DNA of 64,000 nt from Sipunculus nudus (GCA_026874595.1 CM049309.1:678501-742500), one strand, 5' to 3'; shown: positions 11,601 to 24,297, numbered from the stretch's first letter. Notes: a model not told the origin generated them from the sequence alone. Program-made: numbers and translations.

Positions 11601-14600
11601 ATTTCCCCCCAGTCAATTAACCCCCCCCCCCATACATTTAACAAAGAGTTCCATTTGTAATGTACAAAATTTTAGGATTATATATCACAGAGGTGCTCTT
11701 TCTTTTGTACTAGTACACAACTTATAGTTTTGTTCAGAATTGGTTGAATTCACTCCAAATCTAAATAAATATCATTTAGATATTCCATAACAAAAATGTG
11801 GAAAGCCATAGCAGTCAGACAGGTTTTACTTGTTTTGTTGGGCAATTATTATTTCAGATCAGGTAAACTTCCCAAATTCGGATAAAGGTATATCTTGATT
11901 TCAAATGAGAAATTAATAAGACATTAAAGGGCCTATTCATATAACAGGCATGTAAAATATACTTTAAATATGGGGTTTTCTCCTTACAAGTTATAAGAGG
12001 ATGGAATGTGCCAATATTTCATTCTTAACAGTTTGTGTAATCCTATACACAAGTGGGGATAAGCTTCTTGTTTGTGAATTGTTGCCACAGCGCAATATCA
12101 GACCTTTGGTCATGTCTTCTTGTTATGGTAAACATACACACTGTTTACTTACATACTGTCCCATAACAATGTATAAAATTTGAATTGGAGATAATAAGTT
12201 CATGTACAAAGATCGTTTAGATGGGCAACTAAGATTTTTGCCCTACATCCCATAGGGGGTGGGTGGTGGAGGGTCTCTGTTTTATCCCCTAACAATAGCA
12301 AGGTGAACAAATTTGATGCTTGAATGAGCACTCTTGTGATATATAATTTTACTAATATTATCCAACAAGACCAGTAGTGGATGTACTTTGCTTTCTCATA
12401 GCTGTAGCTTGTTCTGGCCAGTTAAGCGTCCCAGGTAATCAGAACCACTGGTTACCACATAGATTACAGCTGGTCCAAGCACACCAGGCCAGCAGAGCAG
12501 CTCCAACAATACTGGATACTATAACAATAGGCATATCTTAGAAAGTCACTGGACCAGAACAGGTTAGCTCAGTATCATCTGATCACATGCTTTAAGGCAA
12601 GCAGGAAATGGGAAGTAATAGAAGGTAATACATATTACTCTTATTCTATTATCATTTCCATTAGCTCCGATTTTATATCGATTATATTACTAATACTTTG
12701 AAAATCTGAAAATTTCTTTTACTACATATCATATTATCATCCCATCTCTGATGTGCTAAATTTGTAAATACAAACAATTCAGGAATAGTGATTAGGAAGC
12801 ATTAAAGTTGTTATCATACTTCTTGTGTCACCAATGAGAGGCATTTGTGTTTGATTTTAACCAAATACTGCATGGCTGATCTTCATATTGACCTTGAGCA
12901 ACTTCCAATGAGGGACACTTAAGAAAATATGAAATCCGAATTTTAGTTCATCGGTTCAGATGAAGTAAGTGTCAATTCCAATTCAATTCCATTTCATTCA
13001 TTTTTCCCTTCAATTACCATTCAATTCCAACTGAATTCAGAATTGACCCACAGGTCTAATTGTGATGATGCTTATATATAAAAAGACTTTACAGCGAGTC
13101 TTATCGGTGTCAGATAATATAAGATACACAGATAAAGGCTGCCTTCAGTGCACTGGACCTTACAGTATATTTGATTATAATACTGGATTTGTATAGGACT
13201 TTTTTGTTATACACCTGTCTATAAATATGATTATTTTAAAATCGATTTGATACTACATGTACTTTTTTTTCTAACAAATAGTTTACATGTTTTTGATAAG
13301 TCAAGGTTGAAATACACATTGGAAATAACATATATAAATATCGGCCATCATATTATTCTCAAATTCAAATACTACCTCAAAATATATGTTCTATACAAGT
13401 GGGGTAATTGTCCGGCGGTAATTGTCCGCGGGGTTATTGTCGGGTGGGGGGGGGGGGGAGCTAATTTACCAGGGGGTAATTGACCGGGGGTTAATTATCC
13501 GGGGGTAGTTGTCCGAGGTTATACTTGTCTCGGGGGTAGTTTTCTAAGGGGTAATTGTCCTAGAGTGTATCCATATGCGGTGGTCTCTCCCTTTTATATC
13601 TTCAGATAACATTCAAGGTTATTGGGCAATGTACTTGAGGTGTACATGATAGTATGGTATGTGAAAGGTTAATAACTCCAACAAACAACCATACTATCTT
13701 TCTTTAAACGAGATATACAAATAAATGTACAACGACACTTCCAGTTATACAAGTGACCCAGAGGTCACGACGCTCAGTTGTCTAGAAAGACATTCACAAA
13801 AGGAATTTTATCATCTGAATGCCAAATTTTTTAGATGGTATCCAACATTCGACTGAAGCATAACTCAAAAGGGTATGGGTAACAGCGACCTAAGTTCAGG
13901 TTTCCAATGAGATTTTTCATGGACCTTCCTGGATATCAAGTTAGAAGATTCTAGGTGCAATGGTTACGATTTGTGCCCGCTTAACGGACGACTGCATCTT
14001 TGAAGGTCTCAAAAATAGAAAAATAAATGCGTACAAATTTGAAAAAATATAGGTGGCGCGACATGTCTCTCGGAACTGATGAAACACTCCATGGTGAATA
14101 TGCATTAGGGCCCTGCGCGGGCTGAAAAATTGAACCCGCACCCGCCCCGCATCATGCCCTGTCAGCCCACAGCCCGCCCCGCAATCAAAGAAATAAATTC
14201 AGCCCGCCCCGCACCGTAGTTACTATAATTCTTTCAGCCCGCATCCGCCCCGCAAAATTGTCTTTCAGCCCGCACCCGCCCCGCCCCGCATTTTTCAAGT
14301 TTCTGGCCCGCAGTCCAGCCCGCAAAATAATTAAAAATAGTTTTCGGATCCAAAGGTTTATATATCAAGATATTTAAAAACACATATATCAGACATGCTT
14401 ATTATTAATATATATATGAAATGTTTGATGATTGGAATAAAAAATTAATTTGAATACATTTTTGCAATAATTCAAACCATAATTAATGAAATATTTTTCA
14501 AGACATGTCTGATTTGTTAGATGGATTTAATATATAAATAATAATTTAACACGCCTTAAATATGTTTTCATATTTTACAGCGGAAATAAACTAAGCTTTG

Positions 14601-17600
14601 GTTTATTGTGTCTGTTTCTATTTAAATATATAAAAACTAAAGAAAAAATTAGACTCCTTCAAAGTATGCGTACCCAAAGTTACCCTTTAGAATAGAATTG
14701 GCTAATCACAAGCCATCAGACTACTGAGATGTGTTGCTGGTTAAATTTTTTCAGTCATAATCTGCTAATCAGCTGAAACTGAGACTACTCAGGTCAAGGA
14801 AGTTAAGGGGTAATCTGACCGATGTGGCTTTAGGTTCAGGATGTTCATTGAGATCTAGACATGGCCAGAGCCTTGTTTCTTATAGCAATCATCAACACAT
14901 TATGCTGGGACCAAACAGGGATTTGACCAGCCAGTGGTCAATGTCAGTTACAATTAGACAGCACATGGAGTTACAATTAGATAAGCAGTCCACCTTAGGC
15001 TTTGTGCAGATTCAGGTTAATTGAGTAACCTACAGAGCCAGCTGTAGTCACACACTGTCTATTACAAGATCAAAGGTAATCAAACCCTAGCTTCACTCCC
15101 AGCCATATTATATAATATGTGAGACATGACACAAGTACAGGGTTACAGGCCATGTACAACATCAGGCCAGGTTTTTATACAAAGTTATGACCAGCTCCCT
15201 ATGCAAGGACAATTGTTTAAAGTCTAGATATAGACCTAGAAAAGACACATTTGCATAGTGTTTTTACAACTGTCAGTCAGTGTAAGGAGTTAACAGGAAT
15301 AAATTATTTTTTTTTCAAATTTATCTTTTCATATTACTATTTTTTCAATACCTGCAAACATTTTATAAAAAAATATCAATTTCTTCAAATGATAGTTTTT
15401 TTAAAGTATAATTTTATATTCAAGTTTACTGAATTGCAAGATCATCAACCCGCAGACCGCCCCGCGCCGCACAGACTTCATTTCGGCCCGCCCCGCATTT
15501 TCTTAGATGTAGCCCGCCTCGCCCCGCAAATATTCCTATGCGGGGGCCCGCGGGCTGAAGGTCAAAACCCGCCCCGCGCAGGGCCCTAATATGCATGCGA
15601 AGAATCATGGTGATCAATGCCTTCGTTGTTCAGATACTCGAGCTTTTGTATAAAATTTTTAATTATTCGGAAAGGGGGGGGGGGGGGTACTTCTGAGCCT
15701 CATAGCTCTTAGCATATGGGTAGCAGAGACTAATTTCAGGTGTCCAAGGAGAATTTTCATGGACCTCCGTGGATGATAAGTTAGAAGATTCCTGGTCCAG
15801 CGGTTACGATTTATGCCTGGCTAACCGACAGACGGACAGACAGACGGAGGGACGATGGACAAAGACCGATCACTATAACTCAGATGATTTTTTTGTCAGC
15901 TGAGCTAAGAACTGGCAGGACGTCGATTATAACTTAATGGTTCCCATAGTTCTAATATATAAGTGAGTTAAGGGAGCCCTGGATCTACTGATCATGGTTA
16001 TGCCTCACGTGTCAGTAAAAGAGGGGTATCGTACTCGGAGGGTGGCCTTAAATGGAGTTTTCCTACCGTTTCCTCAGCTGATCAGGGAATATTGTTTTGA
16101 AAGAAAAGGAAGACGAGGTAGGTCTGACTTTAAATCAGGGAAGTTGTAACTGTGAATATGCTGCGACTTCACAGGTCATGGTTCTGTTAGGCTAGAATGC
16201 AAAAACTACAGTTCAAATGTCAGTATATTGGGCGTTATACACAGAAGCCTTGGCAATGTGACATTTAGGCCTTTTTAAAATGATAGGGGCCTGCGAGTCA
16301 TGATACAAGTCAAATTAAAACATCCATTCCAAGGATCAAAATATTTGCTATGTTGTAGTATATTTAACATCAGAGGCTTATATGGTCATGTTTTATTTGC
16401 TAAATAATGAAGAAACAAACGTTGTTGCACAACATTTGTGGTGGTTACCCTGGCAGCAAGAACTGTAGTTTGATACATTTTCGGGTACAGCAGTTACCGT
16501 TGCCAAGCCGTCATGACAAATTTTCCGAGTAAAACCAGCCTCATGATTAATAACTGCTGCATGAATACACGTAAGACAACCGTAAATATAATATTCATTA
16601 TTTTCCTCCAACAGAATAACGTCACCATTGGTCTCTCCTCCTGGAAATTAGAGTTCGACAAGCAGATGAAAATAAAAAAGTACTGTGAGAAATGGCGTAT
16701 ACATCTACTTATACTAGAATTGATCAGAACCCTTTAGCTTGTACTGCCACCTCAACGTCCTCAGTTAATTAAAGATAAGTCAAGTTTAAACCAATATGTC
16801 AATCCAAGCTGGAGTTATCATCCAGAAACAATTATGCTGACAAACTGTCCTGTGACCTTGACCTTTGACGTTGTAACCCGAAAATCAATCAGGTTCTTTT
16901 AATGATTAAAAAAAAAAGAAAAACAGATTGCGCCACGAGCCTTCAGGAACTGAAAAAAACCCAGTCATAATCAATAAACACACCAGGTTTCGGGACACAA
17001 AAAGAAACCAAAATTTGAGAAAGTGACATAGTTGCTGTCATTTGACAGTCTCAAAAACAGAAAAAAATCGCAAAAATAGGAAAAATACAGATGGTGCCTA
17101 CAAACAGCCTTAGTCATGGTCATTATTCAAGGCAAGATTCAGACCAATAAATGCATTAATTATCAAGATACTTGAGGTTTTGTATAAAATTTTAAATTAT
17201 TCTGGGGGGGGGGGGGGAGGGGGGTTTACTAACAAGCCCCATAGCTCGGAGGATAAAGATCACAGTGACCTAATTTCATGTTTCTATGGAGTTTTTTTAT
17301 TGATCTCCCTGGATTCTGGTACAGGTTACTAGGCCAGTGGTTACGATTTGTGCCCTGCTAACGGACGGCGGACAAAGCGAAAATCCTATCGACTTTTGGC
17401 TGGCAGGCTGCCGCTATATATACAGCCCAGGAAATCACGGGTTTTTCTTTGTGTTTATATCTATCGATATTTGGCTTCACCTTACGTTTTAACATTAATA
17501 AATTTGATTTTTCATTTTTTTAGATTTCAAATGTGAATTAAATCAAGATGCTATTTCAAGAACAAGGGCATATTTTTATATCAACCCTCATGTTTTATTA

Positions 17601-20286
17601 GAATAAGAAGTATTAGAATACCATACGTATCAGTAGTATCAGAATACGACACCTAAAGGAAGGATTAGAATACGATACACGTAGAATACACGTAGTATTA
17701 TATAATTCGATACGTACACGTAATATTACATAATTCGATACGTACACGTAGTATTATAAAATTCGATACGTACAAGAATTATTATAATACGATATATACT
17801 ATTAGTATTATAATACGATATAATCAATTAGTGTTAAGCCCAATTTTATGCCGTCATCTCCACACTTCAGGATAATACATAATTAGACAGGCCTTTCATT
17901 TAGTCTGATCGGCAGTTAGCCAATCAAATGCCGATTAACTTATTTCTGGCCATGAATGTTTGGGCTTACACGATCCCGGCCGAATACCACACGCAGGGTG
18001 ACGGTAATTCAATGCCGGACTTCCTGTTGCATCGGTGAATTGTTACAGGTTAAAATGCACGCTTCTTCTCATTTGACGGTTGGTCTGGTAGTAGAATTAA
18101 ACAAGCTGCTTATGCGTGTACTGATATTTTGTGGTAACATTGACAATGGTGTAAGGTGGTTGTTGACAGTCGGGTAAACATATGGTCCCGAGGTCTGAGA
18201 TTCTTTAGTCACGGTCTTGCATGGTCTCGTATTGAATGTGAAATATGTATCTGGCACATAAAGTTTAGAATTGTCTTAGTGCCCTTACAGACAGAAGGGG
18301 ACATTGTTAGAGCTGGAAGTGTGATTCCTCACCGATCTCCGAAATATGGAATACCCGCCCGCCCTTCCTTTTGTCGAGGCCATATGTATAATTATAGCTC
18401 ATTGTAAGTGAAACTCACGTTTCCAACCCCAGAGTCCGCACACAAGTCCATATGTATAATTTTTAGCTCATTCAAAGTGAACCCACATGTGTCACACCCC
18501 AGAGTCCGCATACATGTCCATATGTATAATTTGTAGCTCATTCAAAGTGAACCCATATGTGTCACACCCCAGAGTCCGCATACATGTCCATATGTATAAT
18601 CTGTAGCTCATTCAAAGTGAACCCACGTGTCTAACCCCAGAGTCCGCACACAAGTCCATATATATAATTTGTAGCTTATTCAAAGTGAAACAACATGTGT
18701 CACACCCCAGAGTCCGCACACATGTCCATATGTATAATTTGTAGCTCATTCAAAATGACCCACATGTGTCACACCCCAGAGTCCGCACACGTGTCCATAT
18801 GTATAATTTGTAGCTCATTCAAAATGAACCCACATGTGTCACACCCCAGAGTCCGCACACATGTCCATGTGTATAATCTGTAGCTTATTCAAAGTGAACC
18901 CACATGTGTCTAACCCCAGAGTCCGCACACAAGTCCATAAATATAATTTGTAGCTTATTCAAAGTGAACCAACATGTGTCACATCCCAGAGTCCGCACAC
19001 ATGTCAATATGTATAATCTGTAGCTCATTCAAAGTGAACCCACATGTGTCTAACCCCAGAGTCCGCACACAAGTCCATATGTATAATTTGTAGCTCATTC
19101 AAAATGAATCCACATGTGTCACACCCCAGAGTCCGCACACATGTCCATGTGTATAATCTCTAGCTCATTCAAAGTGAACCCACATGTGTCTAACCCCAGA
19201 GTCTGCACACAAGTCCATATTTATAATTTGTAGCTCATTCAAAGTGAACCCACATGTGTCTCACCCCAGAGTCCGCACACATGTCCATATGTATAATATA
19301 TAGCTCATTAGAAGGGAACCCACATGTGTCTAACCCCAGAGTCCGCACACATGTCCATATGTTTAATTTGTAGCTCATTCAAAGTGAACCCATATGTGTC
19401 TAACCCCAGAGTCCGCACATATGTCCATATGTATAATATGTAGCTCATTAGAAGGGAAAGCCGCGCGTCCATTCCCAGATTCCGAATCTAGTTAAACAGG
19501 TGCTGACAAAATCCGAACTCTTTGTTCTTATTTGAATAGGTCGAGACTACATCGGATTTTTCATCCAAGGATATATTTAATCCCTGTTTATAATGGATTT
19601 TTACATGTCAGCTCCAGTAAAAAAATAATGATATGATACTATATAGGCTGTAACAGAGGGGATATCTAAGGAACGCGTTATATTCATTGGCTTTATACAT
19701 ATAAAGAAAGCCTCTGAAAGCGTAACCTTCATTGCATTTATGGAAGGAAGATTTACAGAGTTACAACAAAAGCAATAAGACGGTTATGTACTCATATTAG
19801 ACAATTCCCTCAGCTGCATTCCTGAAGGCCAACGACTCTTATACGGAGACATAAAATACACGAAAACCAGTCCACTTCAAATTCTAATGTATCATCCACT
19901 GTCAGAGACACCCTTCCTGCACACCCGTGTATACAGATCCCGCAGCATGTTATGATTCTGCCTGATTAATTATGACACCCTTATCCCTCTGCTGCGTCGG
20001 TACATGGCCGCCTGTTTTTCTCATATGTTTTAATAACAAGCCCCCGACCACATGTGTGTCCCCGAGTGCTAACTGATATGGCAATGAAACGGAAAAACGC
20101 CCTGCCCACATCTGTAATATTAAGTAAGACATAATGTAAGAGTTTCAGGCTTTATTGCTGGAAATTCAGCTGAAAGAGAAAAGTGAAGGAATTCTCATGG
20201 AATTTGTGGTTTCAGTGTGATTTTAAAAGTAAATAAATAATGTTTACGAATTACTCTCACTCTCTCCCTCTCCGTCCCTCTCAAAT

Positions 20287-20381
<95 letters not shown>

Positions 20382-20757
20382 ATAATAATAGTGCATCCTT
20401 ACCAATCTGAGCTAGTACAGCAATATCTGTTGTGGATGCGAATTCTCCCAGCTCTATTTCCTCTTCGTGTTGCTCTTGTGCGCGGAAATGTTCCAGGAAA
20501 GGTCCGGGCAGCTTGCCGGGTGCTGGAGCAGTACTGTTTGGAGCAGCGGACATCCTCAGTTTCTGAAGAATCTGGTATTTAATAAATTCAATCCGCAGCT
20601 CTCGCAGTTTATTTGGTGGTAGCGTGTTTTCTTGGCACCCGGAGCAGCCTGACCAAGAATAACGGTCTTTGAGTGAACAGCACACCGGCACCAAGAAAAA
20701 CATACACATCAAATAAAGCATGTACCAGCCGTGGTCCGCCACAACCCACCCTGCCAT
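8362..20757 (-). CDS. activin/inhibin-beta-like TGF-beta ligand, gene 1 (3 exons)
   Basis: Secreted dimeric TGF-beta-superfamily ligand. Coding exons on the minus strand are 20757-20403, 11283-10747 and 8540-8362; both introns are GT-AG and phase 1, giving a 356-residue precursor. Residues 12-27 form a hydrophobic signal segment; the Met at 20757 was chosen because this segment follows it, although the frame is open upstream to 20904. The prodomain has a CSGC motif (38-41) and a basic/hydrophobic helix (LRELRIEFIKYQILQKLRM, 51-69), and ends in a CTTC...PFLVL block as inhibin-beta chains do. The furin-type site RHKR is at 248-251. The mature domain of about 105 residues has nine cysteines (C, CC, C, C, CC, CGC), the first four groups resembling activin/GDF8, and ends CGCA. 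The loop between the fifth Cys and the CC pair is only 24 residues. NHT is a possible N-glycosylation site in the mature part. It could equally be named GDF8/11-like, but PFL and CGCA favour inhibin-beta. Confidence 0.88.
8588..8634. repeat. (AT)n microsatellite in intron 2 of gene 1
   Basis: Uninterrupted AT dinucleotides starting about 50 bases upstream of the exon 3 acceptor on the minus strand. Confidence 0.9.
8635..10746 (-). other. intron 2 of activin-like gene 1
   Basis: GT-AG intron on the minus strand from 10746 to 8541 (GTAAAC donor, ACCACAG acceptor). Apart from the (AT)n tract it is AT-rich, with no further coding signal or recognised repeat. Confidence 0.75.
10747..11283 (-). 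CDS. activin-like gene 1, exon 2 (prodomain, furin site, N-terminal ligand domain)
   Basis: A T-rich acceptor (ttttttctacag) precedes 11283 and the donor AGAG|GTAAAC follows 10747. The 537 bases encode the distal prodomain with possible N-glycosylation sites (NMS, NVS), a C-T-T-C motif, the PFLVL block, RHKR cleavage site and the first five ligand cysteines, ending at YYCRGSCR. The phase-1 boundaries match gene 2 exactly. Confidence 0.92.
11500..13568. mobile_element. foldback-like element: inverted arms of a ~16-bp iterated motif
   Basis: The left arm (about 11500-11635) is built of degenerate 16-17-bp units of the form 'ggacaattaccccc'. The right arm (about 13400-13565) has the same motif in the opposite orientation, 'gggggtaattgtcc'. 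Even a variant unit, AGAAAACTACCCCC, occurs in the left arm and as its complement in the right. Long inverted arms made of short tandem units are typical of foldback-type DNA transposons. The interior (11640-13390) is AT-rich with no transposase frame. It could instead be two independent insertions of a short palindromic satellite. Confidence 0.5.
13751..15909 (+). mobile_element. pearl/HINE-like element, interrupted by a hAT-type insertion
   Basis: The left end (GTGACCCAGAGGTCACGACGCTCAG) and right end (GTCAGCTGAGCT, 15895-15906) match the element at 5.5-7.8 kb. It holds the same core blocks ('ggtaacagcgacctaa', 'ggttacgatttgtgcc', 'aggtggcgcgac') and an ACGG/ACAG-type microsatellite at about 15825-15865. 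Removing the 1.48-kb insertion at 14106-15588 rejoins a core unit, so this element is the older host. Confidence 0.7.
14106..15588. mobile_element. hAT-type non-autonomous DNA transposon, nested
   Basis: The ends are perfect inverted repeats over 16 bases (TAGGGCCCTGCGCGGG), flanked by an exact 8-bp duplication ATATGCAT at 14098-14105 and 15589-15596. An 8-bp target duplication is the hallmark of hAT transposition. Both subterminal regions are unusually GC-rich, with iterated CCCGCCCCGC, while the centre is AT-rich. No hAT transposase frame was found, so it would be mobilised in trans. Confidence 0.85.
15910..16900. other. intronic, nothing recognisable
   Basis: No convincing gene. A minus-strand frame at 16393-16611 is cysteine-rich (SCCQ...KCC) and ends near a possible donor (CCAG|GTAACC), but no family or partner exon was recognised. 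Confidence 0.4.
16900..17390 (+). mobile_element. pearl-like element fragment
   Basis: It contains diverged core blocks seen in the complete copies: 'gattgcgccacgagcc', the poly-G run at about 17205-17225, 'gatcacagtgacctaatttc', and 'ggttacgatttgtgccctg' followed by a short ACGG-like stretch. The terminal inverted sequence is missing at both ends. Confidence 0.6.
17600..17830. repeat. degenerate tandem repeat around 'ATACGTACACGTA'
   Basis: Repeated 'attcgatacgtacacgtag' blocks with a period of about 37 bp near 17700-17780, decaying on both sides. Confidence 0.6.
18395..19462 (+). repeat. 70-bp tandem satellite, about 15 copies
   Basis: The landmark CCCCAGAGTCCGCA recurs every 68-71 bases (for example near 18431, 18501, 18571). 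Each unit also has 'gtccatatgtataattt' and 'gtagctcattcaaagtgaac'. Units fall into subtypes, with either CACACCCCAG or CTAACCCCAG before the landmark. Short open frames inside are by-products. Confidence 0.9.
19463..20280. other. intronic, nothing recognisable
   Basis: Unique-looking sequence in intron 1 of activin-like gene 1. The short minus-strand frame at 19950-20132 has no domain features. Confidence 0.4.
20289..20374. repeat. (CT)n(AT)n compound microsatellite
   Basis: Consecutive CT and AT dinucleotide tracts lie just inside intron 1 (minus strand), about 30 bases downstream of the exon 1 donor. Confidence 0.9.
20403..20757 (-). CDS. activin-like gene 1, exon 1 (signal peptide, prodomain start)
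   Basis: It encodes the signal segment (YMLYLMCMFFLVPVCC), the CSGC motif and the LRELRIEFIKYQILQKL helix. The helix corresponds to the conserved start of activin/GDF8-type prodomains. The donor is ATTG|GTAAGG after 20403. NST is a possible N-glycosylation site. The frame is open to 20904, so a longer N-terminus cannot be excluded. Confidence 0.88.
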
Positions 20758-23700
20758 TGTGCGTGAGACGTTATAGATGACACCTTCACTTTCCTCAGAC
20801 AGTCGGTCGCTTGCTGATGATGGAGCACTGAGAACGGACGACCTGCAGCGGCGCCGGCTGCCTAAACCCAGGAAATGTTGTGTAATGTTCCAGGCGGCAA
20901 ACATACCAGTAGCCTGAAACGCTACAGCTTTTGGGGACTAGCTTATTACAGGGTGCTCTGAACAGCTGATTGGTTATATAGTGTTATCAACTACCACTTG
21001 TTTGACGCTTGTCAGTCTGTCGGTAAACTCGCTTGCCCGCCTCTGTTTCAAATTTCATGATAACCACGTGACCTGGGAATCGCATTAAACCTCCAAGGCC
21101 CCTACCACAGCAGAGGGTAACAGTGAAACAGTCCCAGGGCCTCGATCAGCTGTTCCGTGCACTTAACCATGTTTTCGCGTTAAACAGATGTCAAATAGTA
21201 CTGACAATATAGCTCTGTACTAATCTGTGCAAATGTTCAAAAGCGAAGTTTAAATCTTCAATCGATAATTTCACTGGCATAATCAAATGTGAAGCGCATG
21301 TATACGTATTTATATAATATATATATATATACATGTTTATATATTAGTTTTTATCTTAATACTTTAGCCCTCCGAACTTCTATAGTACACATTTATTATT
21401 AAAAAACAGTATTTAATCAAATTTTTATTAGATTATTTAAAGCTTAAGATATTTCCCTCAGAAACCAGTTCTGAGTATCTATGCCATACAGCATGAAGTA
21501 TACTAGTTTGAGACGAAAAACATTACAAATCTGGGTTTTTATAATAAGTAGAAATAATTGGTTGTAAAAAATAATAAATTCATTTTTGTTTATTGCACCA
21601 ATACTGATTATAATAAAAGCGGTTTATAATGACACCATCAGATTGCCTTTACATGACCTGAATAGCAACAAGTTAAGGGCAGTCTTTACGGGCATTAACG
21701 TTATCCTAGACGAGTCGTATCGCAGGGGGGTTTTCTTTGATCATTTTAGTTTTCTAAGTTCGTTGTCAAAATTAATTCCCTATTGCCATGTCTACAGTAA
21801 ACCTCAGTCGGAAGATGAGGGTTTTTTTTCAACTTAGTTGTGATTCCACGCTGTACTTCGGCCAGGCTGAAGTACTAAACTTAAAGACTGTTTCAAAAAC
21901 TAATAAACGTAAATCTTGCTAACAGCTGCTATCGAAATTTTACTTTATTCATTTATGGAACTGACACAGCTAGAAGACACCCAATTACAATATATATAAC
22001 TAATTACAGAGTGAGGAATGACGACAGGAAACTGGTGTCTCATATTTCGTGCAGGGGCAGTTAAATCATTATTTTTTAAAGTGACATTTTTTATTTGGCT
22101 CGAACATTTCCCTAGCAAATGGTTGTCTCCGAGCGAATATAGTGCACGTGAACTCTACAACCAGTCTGAAATTCATACACTAATAGCAAAGTGTCCCCCT
22201 TTAGCACTAACTTTTTTTTTACATTTCGTATGTACATGACACGTGTAAATATAAGTGAAACTGCATGCACTCTGAGGTCTGGAACAAATTACAATGTATG
22301 AAATTTATTGAATTATGTACATATTTTACATATTCTTATTTTCAATAATAATAATATGAAGAAGAAGACAGCAGACATCCTTTCACCAAGGTCGTTTCTA
22401 TTCAAACCTCTACCTGAAGGCACTGTGAGACGGCCGGAACTTTACAATCAAAATTTGTTAGATATCAAGGAAACACTTCAGTTTACATTTAACACGCGCA
22501 TGATTTGCATAATATTACAAAGTCCTTAACATAATAACACCCATGTTTATGTAATTTGCCTCAAACCAATTCTTATTCAACGTACGCGAACGGACTACAT
22601 CAATCTCTTCACTACATTTAAACCTATATACGCCGTGTATATTTGTAAAACCGTGTATTTGTGAGTTCTCTTGTGATTCAAGTTCTGCGCAGTGTGGACA
22701 GTATATAGGGTCAGTAACTCTAACAAGACTTGCACAGGCATATAGACCGTGCGGTCAGCTAAATGGACACCACATATACAAGACATGCATGTATATTTAA
22801 ACGAATCAGGCACTCCGGTTATAAAGTCAAGGTAATAAACCCTTGTGGAGGATTTTAGTAAAATAATTTTCATAATATGATAACACAACATCCTGTTTTT
22901 AAATATATGAATTGACGTCATAGAGTTAAGGGGATTGCTCGTTAAGAATAAAAAATCAGTTTTAATCGATGTTCACTTCTGAGTCCAAGGAATGTCTAAT
23001 AAATTGACAAAATAGTTGGAAGACCATACTCGGGCAATCCCTATATGAACGGATCATCACAGAATGAACACACCATGCACCAAGTTGAGTAAGCTGTTTA
23101 CCAGCATAGAGTTACAGGGTTTGTTTGTGAATAAGCTGCTGACTGATATATTCATAAAACAGTAACAAGAAGGACCTTGGAAATGATACTTAGCAGGGAC
23201 TAATTTGAACTGGCATATTCTACCAAGTGCGAGGTAAAATGTGCGATCTAAACCACCAAACTAATAAGTGAGTTGTTAAAAGACATCATATATATTTTGC
23301 AATAATAATTGGCTCTTGAAAAGGGGAACGACTTTCAACGAAGGTCAAATGCAAGTGCAATGAATTTTGTTCTCAAGGTCAGTTTTTATATGTACAATTT
23401 ACAAACTTCTCTCCAAAACATAACAAATGGTCTGTTTTGAAGTGTTCTTCATCAGACTCACACAGAGAATGTTAAATTAGCGTGTTTTTACAAAAGAATG
23501 TACCATCAATGCTTGAATGCACCATCTAGTGTGCATGAGTGTTTGGAATGGATGATCCAGTAACAATACTGAATTTCGGGCTGTTGTCAATAAATTGTTA
23601 ACAACAGTTCCTTTCGAGTGAAAAAATATTACAATACTCTGGCTATAAATCACGTTATTCCCTGTATTATTTTTTTCATGGGCGGGACGACCGTTATTAT

Positions 23701-24295
23701 ATTTCTTCGGAAAAAAACCTAGGCACCTATGGGTCTCGCCGCTCAGTTGAATTTATCTACAAGGATGTTTTATGAGTTTTTTTTCAAAATGTTGGTCCGG
23801 GGACCTTGACGCTTGACCTTGTGACCTAAACCAATGTTCTTGACCTGATAATAGGAGCGCCATAAGTGAAGGATGGAAGCTTGAGATGAAAAATTTGGCT
23901 TTCAGTTACGACAGAAGAGCCTTAAGGCTATGACCTTCACCTTCAACCTTGTGAACCAAAACTTCAGTTTGGGATGAAAATGTTGGCATTAAATGTATGA
24001 AAATCTGTCTAAATAAGTAAACAATGTAACCTCGAGTTTTGGCCTTTAATCAGAAGTGTTTGAAGGATTGGAAGGTATGGCATTAAACGTTGACCAGTTC
24101 TTCAAAACATGTATATATATATATTTATATATATATTTACTAGAGGTGTAGTAGTGCTGAACGAATCAAACAGTGCTCTATTAGCCTAATGCTAAGAGCT
24201 GATACACAGAATATATTACAAAAAATGGTCAGCCAAAATGGTCAGTTACACATTTGAATTATATTGTGTATATTCTTTACGGCCTTACTCGAATA
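20758..24295. other. region between the two activin-like genes
   Basis: This 4.4-kb gap (20758-25116) holds the likely promoter of gene 1 and the 3' flank of gene 2. About 22480-22720 is a diverged copy of 26930-27190. At about 23705-24000 there is a pearl-like left-end remnant (CTATGGGTCTCGCCGCTCAG) and a stretch with recurrent TGACCTT and CCTTGTGA motifs. No further gene was recognised. Confidence 0.45.
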
Positions 24296-24297
24296 TA

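Larger units (their letters stand above)
11284..20402 (-). other. intron 1 of activin-like gene 1 (9.1 kb, repeat-filled)
   Basis: Donor TTG|GTAAGG at 20402 and acceptor CTACAG at 11284. It contains a foldback-like pair (11.5-13.57 kb), a pearl-like element with a nested hAT-type insertion (13.75-15.91 kb), a pearl-like fragment (16.9-17.39 kb), short degenerate repeats (17.6-17.83 kb) and a 70-bp satellite (18.4-19.46 kb). The rest shows nothing recognisable. Confidence 0.8.

Noticed and set aside
16393-16611. Cysteine-containing minus-strand frame with a possible donor
   Set aside because: No family recognised, no consistent partner exon, and it lies inside an intron of a gene on the same strand.
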